From contig JACRGE010000038.1 in NCBI GenBank assembly GCA_016212465.1, positions 1 through 34,357 on the forward strand: 34,357 nucleotides of DNA, read 5' to 3'. The translations under genes were made by a program, and so were the position numbers. Source of the stretch: Microcaldota archaeon (lineage in GTDB: Archaea > Micrarchaeota > Micrarchaeia > Norongarragalinales > JACRGE01). This document shows, one piece after another, positions 17,715 to 25,745 of the stretch (positions are counted from its first letter, which is position 1; every line of letters starts with the position of its first letter). The notes beneath the pieces were generated by a model, which had not been told where the DNA came from, did no database searches, and saw only the letters and a program-made list of their open reading frames with translations.

Positions 17715-18734
17715 CTACCAATAAATGGATGTGATTCCCAGAAAAGCAAAAACCGCTTGGAACAGCAGTAGGATTGCGACAAGCTGCTTTTCGGTCGGCT
17801 TAAACAATTTCATCACCACGTGCGTAAGCGAGTATACTCTTCCCGCATAGTGCAGCCTGCCTTTTCTTAGTGTCCCAAAGTTTTCCGCCCTAAACTTCGA
17901 ACGCGCCTTGAGGAAGAACTCTATTATCTGAGGCATTAGTAGGATTACTCCGACACGCTCCATGTTTCCGATTATTATCGCACTTGCAATTGCCCCGCCG
18001 ATTACGTATGTAGCTGAATCGCCGGGGAATATTTTTGCGGGATACCAGTTGAAGAAAAGGAATGCAAGGCAGGAAGCGAAGAGCGCGACTGCAATGAATG
18101 CGCTTTCTGGCCGCCCCAATAGGTAAGCTGCACCGAACAAGCCAGTGCTTGCAACTACTCCAACGCCTGCTTCCAAGCCATTGAATCCCGCCAACAAGTT
18201 GATGAGGTTAGAGCAGACTATTACGCCTAACGGAATCAGAATCAAGGGATAGACTACCCCAAAGTGCACGTCTCCAATGAACGGGAGAGTCATCATTGCC
18301 GTGCCAGCGTTAAGCACCATCAACGGAAGCGCGGCAAAGGCGGGCAGAACCGTTCTATACACTTGCCTGAGTGGAATAAAGTCTTCTATGATTCCGATCA
18401 TTGCAATCAGAGTAATACTCAAGAGCCCTCCCAAGGCTAGGTCAATCTTTTGTTCTGGCATTAAAACAAGCGAGAAAAGCATTCCAACTGTGAAGCCAGT
18501 TATCACCGCGATTCCTCCACCACGCGGAACCAGATGAGGTTTACCCTTGGCCTCTTTCACTTCAACAGCTTTAAGCTGCTTCATTTCCCCTAGGTTCAAT
18601 CCACCTTCAACCTTGTTTATGTCAACCCCCACAAACCCCCGTTCCTTCATCTTCTTTATCAAGTAGGGGACGACTGCGAAGGTTATAATGAAACTGATTG
18701 CTAGAGTGATGAAGTAAGGGTGTGAAAATGCCAT
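17715..18734 (-). CDS. MraY/GPT-like UDP-GlcNAc:polyprenyl-phosphate GlcNAc-1-phosphate transferase
   Basis: Polytopic; PHLVPRGGGIAVITGFTVG, NLINLLAGFNGLEAG, FPGDSATYVIGGAIA motifs. Confidence 0.87.
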   Translation of the reverse strand: MAFSHPYFITLAISFIITFAVVPYLIKKMKERGFVGVDINKVEGGLNLGEMKQLKAVEVKEAKGKPHLVPRGGGIAVITGFTVGMLFSLVLMPEQKIDLALGGLLSITLIAMIGIIEDFIPLRQVYRTVLPAFAALPLMVLNAGTAMMTLPFIGDVHFGVVYPLILIPLGVIVCSNLINLLAGFNGLEAGVGVVASTGLFGAAYLLGRPESAFIAVALFASCLAFLFFNWYPAKIFPGDSATYVIGGAIASAIIIGNMERVGVILLMPQIIEFFLKARSKFRAENFGTLRKGRLHYAGRVYSLTHVVMKLFKPTEKQLVAILLLFQAVFAFLGITSIYW

Positions 18735-18797
18735 GCACTCTCCTCAAGTAAATAATCAACGTGGGGTTATATAAAACCTTGAGAAAAAGATGAAAGT

Positions 18798-18912
18798 GGC
18801 AGCAGCAACCAGTTTTCCCGCTACGAAAGCAGTACTCGCTGGATCGTAAGAGGTCTTAACTTCCGTGTTCGAGACGGGAACGGGTGTTGCACCTCTCCTA
18901 TGACCGCTGTCC
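18798..18912 (-). rRNA. rrf: 5S ribosomal RNA
   Basis: Minus strand GGACAGCGGTCATAGGAGAGGTGCAACACCCGTTCCCGTCTCGAACACGGAAGTTAAGACCTC...GCTGCTGCC; conserved CCGAACxCGGAAGTTAAG-type core, terminal stem forms; TATA-like gtatttatttcc upstream. Ends approximate. Confidence 0.9.
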
Positions 18913-18959
18913 AAGATAATTTGGAAGAAAGGAAATAAATACCTGACGGCAGAGGATTT

Positions 18960-19715
18960 TTAAGACCACTTGCAGCCGCCTGAAACGCACTTGCAGGAAA
19001 GTCCGTACTTGGTTTCGTCAAAACACTCTCTCCATTCGCAGGTGGTTACTACGGATTCTTCCGTTCTTGATTGGCATACCTGCCCAGAGCATCCTCCGGT
19101 CGTGCAATTTGCGTTAGAGGAACAACGGCCGTAGGTAGAACTGCCGCAGAACCCCAAGGTAGTCGTAGTGACTGAAAAAAACCTTATCCTGAACTCGTTC
19201 AGCTTTTCTATAATCTGCGTCAAGCTTTGCGGCATGTTCTGAGGAAAGTACATGGAAACATTCTTCTCCCTTCCGTTTATCCTAAAGGTGACGAGCCTGC
19301 TCGGCAGGTCCATAGGACAATTTTGCCGGCACCAGTACGAGTCGTTGAAGCTGAAAACATTTGCGTCGGCCACCATTTTCTTGAAGGCTTGTAGTTCGTT
19401 ATGCGGAAGCTCGCTTTCTCTCGTCGTGATGTTTGCGTCAAACCAGCGTCGTTCTTCAAGGAAAAGGGAGCCGTTGTTTCTCACCCAGAACTTCCCATAC
19501 GCGTCAACCATTCCACTGTACCATGAGTGCATCACTTCAATGTTTTCACGCATTTCAATGCTCGTTGACGTTTGAGCGGCAGTAGTGGTGGCGCCTTCCG
19601 AGGTAGTTGTTGTAGCGAATGCGGTTGTGGACGTGGTGGCGGTCTGGGTTTGATTTACGCACCCGAATAAAACCAAAGTGGAAAAAAGAAGAAAAACAAG
19701 GAGCTTGTCTCTCAT
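18960..19715 (-). CDS. Lipoprotein with C-terminal eight-cysteine-cluster-like domain
   Basis: Signal MRDKLLVFLLFSTLVLFGC lipobox then Thr-rich linker; C-terminal CGSSTYGRCSSNANCTTGGCSGQVCQSRTEESVVTTCEWRECFDETKYGLSCKCVSGGCKW. Confidence 0.75.
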   Translation of the reverse strand: MRDKLLVFLLFSTLVLFGCVNQTQTATTSTTAFATTTTSEGATTTAAQTSTSIEMRENIEVMHSWYSGMVDAYGKFWVRNNGSLFLEERRWFDANITTRESELPHNELQAFKKMVADANVFSFNDSYWCRQNCPMDLPSRLVTFRINGREKNVSMYFPQNMPQSLTQIIEKLNEFRIRFFSVTTTTLGFCGSSTYGRCSSNANCTTGGCSGQVCQSRTEESVVTTCEWRECFDETKYGLSCKCVSGGCKWS

Positions 19716-19719
19716 TTTC

Positions 19720-20046
19720 TCACTCTTCAATGAAGTCCTTGAGCAGTTCAACCGCCCTCTTGATGCTCGTCTCAATCTGTTTCTCACTCTTTGCTCCAGA
19801 GCAAATTACTTTCCCATTCTTGAACAAAAGAAGTGTTGTACCAATTTCCTTGAGGCGCATGATCGCACCAGGGAATTGTTCCGGTTCATATTCAACGTTG
19901 TCAACTTCCATCGCAATGTTGAACAAATCCAGTTCAACGTTGAGGTTGGCGCTTGCGACGATGTTCTCTACCTTGAAGCTCACGTCTATCTTCTTTTTCT
20001 TCCCAGGCTTCTCTTCCCCAGCAGTTTTTTTCTTTCCTTTCGCCAT
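19720..20046 (-). CDS. Single-repeat TATA-binding-protein homologue (half-TBP)
   Basis: KVENIVASANLNVELDLFNIAMEVDNVEYEPEQFPGAIMRLKEIGTTLLLFKNGKVICSGAKSEKQIETSIKRAVELLKDFIEE* matches one TBP repeat; 108 aa in all; no second repeat before the stop or downstream. Confidence 0.88.
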   Translation of the reverse strand: MAKGKKKTAGEEKPGKKKKIDVSFKVENIVASANLNVELDLFNIAMEVDNVEYEPEQFPGAIMRLKEIGTTLLLFKNGKVICSGAKSEKQIETSIKRAVELLKDFIEE

Positions 20047-20132
20047 TACGCTCCCCCCTATATTTTTAAGAATCGGATATCTGTGTAGTCATTAGTTTTT
20101 GGTGCTTTAAAAAGGTTTTTAAAGGCGTTTTT

Positions 20133-20259
20133 AACCCTTGCGGGGAAGAGGGCTTTGCACAACAACCTGCTCACTTGCACGTTAACCTAGACGGCTGCAC
20201 AATAACCACCTTGGAAACCCCAAGGAGCATTAGTTATCATGCAAAGTCGCGGGGGGGTT
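20133..20259. ncRNA. Candidate structured RNA element (strand uncertain)
   Basis: Closing stem GGCTTTGCA(20151-20159)/TGCAAAGTC(20240-20248), outer AACCC/GGGTT, inner hairpins TGCACGT..ACGGCTGCA and ATAAC-CCTTGG-AAACC-CCAAGG-GTTAT; TTTAAA boxes on both flanks. Confidence 0.35.
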
Positions 20260-20286
20260 GCGCTTTAAAAGAAATCAGTTAGTGGC

Positions 20287-20604
20287 TTATACCAGCAATA
20301 GGATGAAGATCAGAAACACGACGAATACGAGTGCATCCTGTGCACTGAATCCACGCAAGCTGTTTATGACGAGCCAGAGCAAACCCAGTATTCCGATGAC
20401 TCCGATTGCCCCCAAAGCGAGTGCGCCGACGATGGCCCCCACGAATATGGAGAAAACCAGTACGAGGACAAGAATGATGCCGCCAATAACCACCGCAAAA
20501 GCGCCCCACACGCTCTCACTGGATGAATAGCCCTGGTACTGAGTAAGTATAAAAAGGAGAATCACGAAACCTATTATCACGGTCATGAAGTCGTCGAATT
20601 GCAT
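20287..20604 (-). CDS. Small hydrophobic membrane protein
   Basis: MQFDDFMTVIIGFVILLFILTQ...; three to four hydrophobic segments. Confidence 0.6.
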   Translation of the reverse strand: MQFDDFMTVIIGFVILLFILTQYQGYSSSESVWGAFAVVIGGIILVLVLVFSIFVGAIVGALALGAIGVIGILGLLWLVINSLRGFSAQDALVFVVFLIFILLLV

Positions 20605-20700
20605 ACTACTATTAGGTGGTAACAAATATTTAAACCTTGGTTTTTGTTTAAAAAGCCGCTTAAACTAGTTTCGGCTTTTGACGGATTTTTGGTGGTTTTA

Positions 20701-20973
20701 ATGAAGAGATCACGGGGCGCTTATTCAAAGAAAGGACGTAGCCTAAAGAGCAAGGGACTGGTTCCCATAACGCACATGCTGGAGCGCTTTGAAATAGGCG
20801 AGCACGTACGCATAGACATTAATCCTCGCTTCGGTGGAAAACCCCCTCTCAAGTTCAACAGAAGGATTGGCGAGGTGTTGGGCGCACGTGGTGACTCTTT
20901 TGTGGTCAAGTTGGCTGACTTAGGCAAAGAAAAGATTTTTACAGTTCCAAGCATTCACTTGAAGAGGGCGTGA
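20701..20973 (+). CDS. rpl21e: 50S ribosomal protein L21e
   Basis: MKRSRGAYSKKGRSLKSKGLVPITHMLERFEIGEHVRIDINPRFGGKPPLKFNRRIGEVLGARGDSFVVKL. Confidence 0.93.
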   Translation: MKRSRGAYSKKGRSLKSKGLVPITHMLERFEIGEHVRIDINPRFGGKPPLKFNRRIGEVLGARGDSFVVKLADLGKEKIFTVPSIHLKRA

Positions 20974-21031
20974 ATGCTTAATTAGTTGTCCCTCATTAGC
21001 CTATGGTGAGAAATTCATTCACTTGAAATGC

Positions 21032-21382
21032 ATGGAAGGGAAGCGTATGGAGCTTGTGAAAAATGAGCCCATTACATTGGCTGAAGTAGTGGCGTTGTTG
21101 AAGAAAAGGCAGGCGGACGGGGAGTTGAGTTACGAGCAGCAGAACGCCTTGGATTACGCCGAGAAATTTTCGAAGGTTGATGTAAAAGCCGCGAAGGAAT
21201 TGATGAAGGAACTGGCCAAGATTAATGGCCTTGGTGAAAAATCGGCTGCGTGCGTCACGATAATCAACATCCTGCCTAAGAAGGAAGAGGAAGCGAAGGC
21301 CATACTCTCCAAGGACAAGGTGGAATTGCCTGAGGAGTCCCTAAAGGAGATCATTAAAATCATTAAGAAATACCGCAAATAA
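21032..21382 (+). CDS. rpoF: DNA-directed RNA polymerase subunit F (Rpb4)
   Basis: NEPITLAEVVALLKKRQADGELSYEQQNALDYAEKFSKVDVKAAKELMKEL..LGEKSAACVTIINILPK; lies between L21e and DUF655 as in many archaea. Confidence 0.9.
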   Translation: MEGKRMELVKNEPITLAEVVALLKKRQADGELSYEQQNALDYAEKFSKVDVKAAKELMKELAKINGLGEKSAACVTIINILPKKEEEAKAILSKDKVELPEESLKEIIKIIKKYRK

Positions 21383-21470
21383 AATTGGTTCTTGAAGGTG
21401 GAAAGCATTTGGATTGGGGGGATAGTTTCATCGGTTAGCTTAGAGAATGCATAATTATCGGGTGTTTTGA

Positions 21471-22034
21471 ATGTTTAAGAGAGAGGAATACGGCTTAGTA
21501 CTAGATTTCCTTCCCTACGGCAGAGCCGATGAAGCAAAGAAAGAGCAGTTTGTGCAGGTGGTGGGCGAACAATTCTTTACTCTTCTAGAGGTAGTGATAA
21601 AACCAGGCATGACAGCTGACGTGGGGGAACGAATATACATCGGAAAGGGCACTCGTGACAAGGTGGACTACATCAAGTCAAGGATTACATACGCTCAGTT
21701 AACCAATACAGCAAAGCGGGAACTTCAAGGAATGGTCAGAAGAATTGTGGCAGCCAGGGAAGCAGAGTTCGTTAACTTTATCAATCACGCGGGCGCAATC
21801 AACATACGGTCGCATACGCTTGAACTCCTTCCTTCAATTGGGAAAAAGCATTTGCAGGATTTGTTGAGTGAGAGGGAAAAACAGCCGTTTACCTCTTTTG
21901 AGGACATTCAGAAGAGGGTCCCGCATCTGGGAAAGATCGAGGACTTGTTCATCAACCGAATCGTAGAAGAGCTGGAAGGAATTTCGAAGTACTACCTATT
22001 CGTTAAAATGCCTTCGCAGAGTGAAGCGTATTAG
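21471..22034 (+). CDS. DUF655-family protein
   Basis: EEYGLVLDFLPYGRADE...VGERIYIGKGTRDKVDYIKSRITY...RSHTLELLPSIGKKHLQDLLSEREK; canonical rpoF-DUF655-ksgA order. Confidence 0.9.
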   Translation: MFKREEYGLVLDFLPYGRADEAKKEQFVQVVGEQFFTLLEVVIKPGMTADVGERIYIGKGTRDKVDYIKSRITYAQLTNTAKRELQGMVRRIVAAREAEFVNFINHAGAINIRSHTLELLPSIGKKHLQDLLSEREKQPFTSFEDIQKRVPHLGKIEDLFINRIVEELEGISKYYLFVKMPSQSEAY

Positions 22035-22043
22035 TTGGTTCTG

Positions 22044-22811
22044 ATGCCTAAGCCTGCAAGGTTCGGCCAGCATTTTCTTGTGGACCGTCCAACGCTGGAA
22101 GCAATTTCTTCTTTTCTGGATTTGCATGAAAAAACAGTGCTGGAAATAGGGGCGGGAACGGGCAACCTCACCGAAGCTTTGGCTAAGCAAGCGAAGAAAG
22201 TGGTCGCAATAGAAATCAGTCCCTCCTTGGTCAAAAAACTGCATGAACGGTTTATGGAGAGAAAAAATGTTCAAATATTGGAATGCGACGCGCTTGAATT
22301 TAATTTTGAGGGGTTTAAACTAATTTTCGGCAACCTGCCGTACAATATTTCATCCAAATTGCTTTTCAGGATCATCGAATCTAATTTCGAGGAGGCTGTT
22401 CTGTGTCTGCAGAAAGAAGTTGCAGAGCGCCTTGTCGCCTCACCGAACTCCTCGGAGTACTCTCGTTTGACGGCGATGGTTCAAAGCAGGTGCGACGTTT
22501 CCATCGTCCGCACGGTTTCAAGAGAATGCTTTAGACCCATCCCCGGAGTGGATTCTGCAATTGTCTACCTAAAGAAAGACAAAAAATTTGATTTGAACGG
22601 CCGCTTGATCGCAGCAATTTTTCAGCACAAGAACCAGTCCCTGAAGAATGCTCTCATTCACTCTACCAAGGCGCTTGGAATGAGTAAAGAGGAGTTGCTG
22701 GAGTGGGTAGAACCCACTGGCTTGAAGGGCAGAAGAGTGAGAACGCTTTCGTTAGCTGAGTTGCAGGAAATCAGCGATGAATACAGGAAACTCAAGGCGC
22801 ACTCATCCTGA
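22044..22811 (+). CDS. ksgA: 16S rRNA (adenine-N6,N6)-dimethyltransferase KsgA/Dim1
   Basis: MPKPARFGQHFLVD, VLEIGAGTGNLTEALAKQAKKVVAIEI, IFGNLPYNISSKLLF. Confidence 0.94.
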   Translation: MPKPARFGQHFLVDRPTLEAISSFLDLHEKTVLEIGAGTGNLTEALAKQAKKVVAIEISPSLVKKLHERFMERKNVQILECDALEFNFEGFKLIFGNLPYNISSKLLFRIIESNFEEAVLCLQKEVAERLVASPNSSEYSRLTAMVQSRCDVSIVRTVSRECFRPIPGVDSAIVYLKKDKKFDLNGRLIAAIFQHKNQSLKNALIHSTKALGMSKEELLEWVEPTGLKGRRVRTLSLAELQEISDEYRKLKAHSS

Positions 22812-25652
22812 TGCCACAACCGGTTTGCCTCTTTTGTCAACAGCCTTGAGCCGCGCCTTCCCGGTTTTAATCTGGTTTCCACTACACAGCTCGTATTCCA
22901 CAATCCATTTGTTTCCCTTTGTAAGAGCATCTTTCCTCCAAACAAGCATCACTCCCGTAATGGTTTCCTTGGTTTCAACAGGCTTTTCAGTGAATACCAC
23001 AGGCATTGCTTCTGTGAAGTCAATCAACTCCAATTCCTTTAGGCCAAGGTTACCTGGTCTGACTTCAATGGAAATTTTTTGTCCATTAACGTGCTTTTCA
23101 ATCTTTGCCGAAGATTTTCGTTTGTACATGAAAGCACTTGCCAATACCGCAATCATAAACAATGCTGCACATTCTACGCCGCCGAAGCCTGTAACAAGGC
23201 GGCCAGTAAGCGGCGTTTCATAACTTGGGTTTTCAGCCACAGCGTTCTGAGGCTTTTTCACTTCAACTATCTTCAACTCGTTCTCGTACTCAACCCGCCA
23301 ATTGCCTTCTGCATCAAATACGAATCCCACGATTCCTGCGCCACCGATTTCCCTCAAATACCTGCGTCCCTTGGGGTCTGTTATTCTCAATATTCCTTGC
23401 GCGGGCTCTCCTTCAACAAAAACCCCTATCTCGTGAAAACCTATTTCAACGGAATTCAAGATCCTTAGGTCTACTGCTTCTTTCGTTGCATTCATTTTTT
23501 GTCTAACGGAATTTGTGGATGCGTTCGTTTTGTTTGCCACAGATTTTTCTGACGTGTCTTCCAGAGTTTGGTCAACAGCTTTTTTAGTTTGTTCGACGTA
23601 TGCTCCAGCAAAACCTCCGCTTGAAGAGCCGCTTCCCGTCCAAGGCACCCTCTGCTTTTTAGAGCACTTTCCTTGCAAGCAATAGCCTGTAGCGCAGTCT
23701 TCGTTGAAAGCGCAGGGATCTCCATCCGTTCCAAGATGCATTCCAGCTGCCTCCACTTCCACGTATGAAAAACTAGGAATGAAGAAAATCAGTTCATCAA
23801 CCAACCAATTGGAATTGCGGTCTTTCTTGCACGTCTTCCACAGGCGCGCGGGGGTTATTTGGAACGAGTCCAGGTTTGGGCACATGGAATTTGGCGTGAT
23901 GTCCTTTTCAATGCCGTTTTCAAAAGTCTTTAGGAAAATTCTCCCCGAGTCAACAAAACTTTCGTTTAACCCAATCTTTCCCTCAATTCCCTTGAATTCA
24001 GCGGGGGTAGTGTTGCACGCGTGAAGGACGCATCGCTCCCAGTTTGCTTCCCTGCTGCAGTGCAGTGAATCACTTATGTAATCGGATGAAAGCTCCGCAA
24101 TCCCCTTCCACGCACCAAACGCGGGAATAAATAGCTCGCTCCAATAAACTGACTCATTTTCCACTAGGGATAGGTTTCCTTCAACAGCTGAAACAGAGAA
24201 GCCGGCAATCGAGAAATTGATTTCTGCGAGATTGGTTATGTTGACTCCCATTTTTAGCGTCTGCGTGAAGAGGTTTCCTTCAGCAATCCACTCACCAAGT
24301 GATTCATTCAACGCGTCTCCTTCCCAGCCTATTGAGAAATTCAACTCGTTTCCAGCAGTTAGATCCGCCCGGATTCCGCTTTCATTACATTTCCCAAATG
24401 ATGGGCAGAAAAAATCAGCTTCCACACCAGCATAATCCTCCAGCGAAGGGTTTGATAACCCATATAATCCAATGGCATGTTGTACAGAAGCATTTGCTGC
24501 AAAGAGTTGATTCTGGTGCCAACCGTATTCCTTTAGCACAGGGGCAGGTGTTTCATAGCGGATAGAATAATCGTCTTCCAAGAGATTGCATGCGAATGCA
24601 CCTCTTGCCTCAGGGAGGATCTCTCCACTTGAGTTGCTTACTGACTCGCTTTTTATTACGTCTCTGGGAATATCGTAGGTGCACACGCCACTGCCCTTTC
24701 CCAAAATATCTATTGTCCAGGAAACAGGCTCACCCGCCCTCGCTTTCCCTGGGGTTAATCTGTTTTTTTGAGCAAAATGAATTACAGTGAAATTGATTTC
24801 TTCAGAGAAATTCCCGTATTCAAATCCATCCCCTGCCCTCAGTTTCAGGGAATAATTGCCGTCACCTAAGTTCGAGAGGTTGAGGTCATAGGCGGTTGCA
24901 CGCATATTCGCTAATTCCCTCCAACTCCCGTCAAAAACCCATAGGTTATAGGCGAGGCTGCTCTGATTCTGCTCCTTGTCCTCTGATGCATTCCAGTTTA
25001 TTGAAATGTTTTTGTCGTAAATTCCTTCTGGTATGGTAATTATTTTCGGAGGAGTTGGAGGAGTGTTTATGAAATAATCCAACACAATTTTCACGGAAGC
25101 AGCAACTGGCATGCCGCACTGCAAGGCGCCGAGGCCGCCATTGAAAGAAGCGATTCTACCCCACCCTCCGCCTGGCCCGCAGGCCAGAGAACCCACTGCG
25201 TAAATTGCCCAAGAGTTTGCCGCATTCATTCTCACTGCAGAAGAGGGAATGCTGCAGCTCACTGCCGCAAAGTTTTCTTCTCCCCCAGGGAAATCGCAGC
25301 GAGAACACACGTTCACTCCATTCAAATAAAACGCCTCGCACACCCCTGTGCTTCTCACTGCCCCAACCCAAGAAACGTTTCCCCCTCGGTAAATTCCTTT
25401 AGGGAATTGAATGCTTCCGCTGAGCGGGTTGCCTCCGGAGTAATGGGTTCCGCCCGAGAAAGCCGCGTCGCAAGAACTGCTGGTTGCGAAACACCCTTGG
25501 CTCCCTCCTTCCGGCACGTTGCACATCGATAACGCGAGATGCTTCGAAGGGTATTCGCAGTACTCCAAGCCGAGCCCCCCTGCGACGAACGTTTCCGCTT
25601 TGCATGAAAATGCAAGAAACAGCAGCGCTAGCAATAAGCGCAAATAGTTCAC
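22803..25652 (-). CDS. Large secreted protein with C-terminal TM helix and cytoplasmic tail
   Basis: Signal MNYLRLLLALLFLAFSCKA; Fn3/Ig-like segment; CAFNEDCATGYCLQGKC module; TM ECAALFMIAVLASAFMY then KRKSSAK. Confidence 0.65.
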   Translation of the reverse strand: MNYLRLLLALLFLAFSCKAETFVAGGLGLEYCEYPSKHLALSMCNVPEGGSQGCFATSSSCDAAFSGGTHYSGGNPLSGSIQFPKGIYRGGNVSWVGAVRSTGVCEAFYLNGVNVCSRCDFPGGEENFAAVSCSIPSSAVRMNAANSWAIYAVGSLACGPGGGWGRIASFNGGLGALQCGMPVAASVKIVLDYFINTPPTPPKIITIPEGIYDKNISINWNASEDKEQNQSSLAYNLWVFDGSWRELANMRATAYDLNLSNLGDGNYSLKLRAGDGFEYGNFSEEINFTVIHFAQKNRLTPGKARAGEPVSWTIDILGKGSGVCTYDIPRDVIKSESVSNSSGEILPEARGAFACNLLEDDYSIRYETPAPVLKEYGWHQNQLFAANASVQHAIGLYGLSNPSLEDYAGVEADFFCPSFGKCNESGIRADLTAGNELNFSIGWEGDALNESLGEWIAEGNLFTQTLKMGVNITNLAEINFSIAGFSVSAVEGNLSLVENESVYWSELFIPAFGAWKGIAELSSDYISDSLHCSREANWERCVLHACNTTPAEFKGIEGKIGLNESFVDSGRIFLKTFENGIEKDITPNSMCPNLDSFQITPARLWKTCKKDRNSNWLVDELIFFIPSFSYVEVEAAGMHLGTDGDPCAFNEDCATGYCLQGKCSKKQRVPWTGSGSSSGGFAGAYVEQTKKAVDQTLEDTSEKSVANKTNASTNSVRQKMNATKEAVDLRILNSVEIGFHEIGVFVEGEPAQGILRITDPKGRRYLREIGGAGIVGFVFDAEGNWRVEYENELKIVEVKKPQNAVAENPSYETPLTGRLVTGFGGVECAALFMIAVLASAFMYKRKSSAKIEKHVNGQKISIEVRPGNLGLKELELIDFTEAMPVVFTEKPVETKETITGVMLVWRKDALTKGNKWIVEYELCSGNQIKTGKARLKAVDKRGKPVVASG

Positions 25653-25745
25653 GTCTCCACACCCGAAGAATTCGGAAGGAAAATTTTTTATGCCTTTCCT
25701 TTTGGGGGTGACGACTTTGATGCCAACAAAACAAAACTTCTGCAG

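Noticed and set aside
18960-19720. A frameshifted second TBP repeat downstream of the half-TBP
   Set aside because: The downstream sequence is a complete lipoprotein in its own frame with signal peptide and Cys domain; no TBP repeat-2 motif in any frame I read.
20133-20259. tRNA or 5S-like gene
   Set aside because: No T-arm GGTTCRANTCC-type motif, acceptor stem or CCA-adjacent pattern; kept only as a generic structured candidate.
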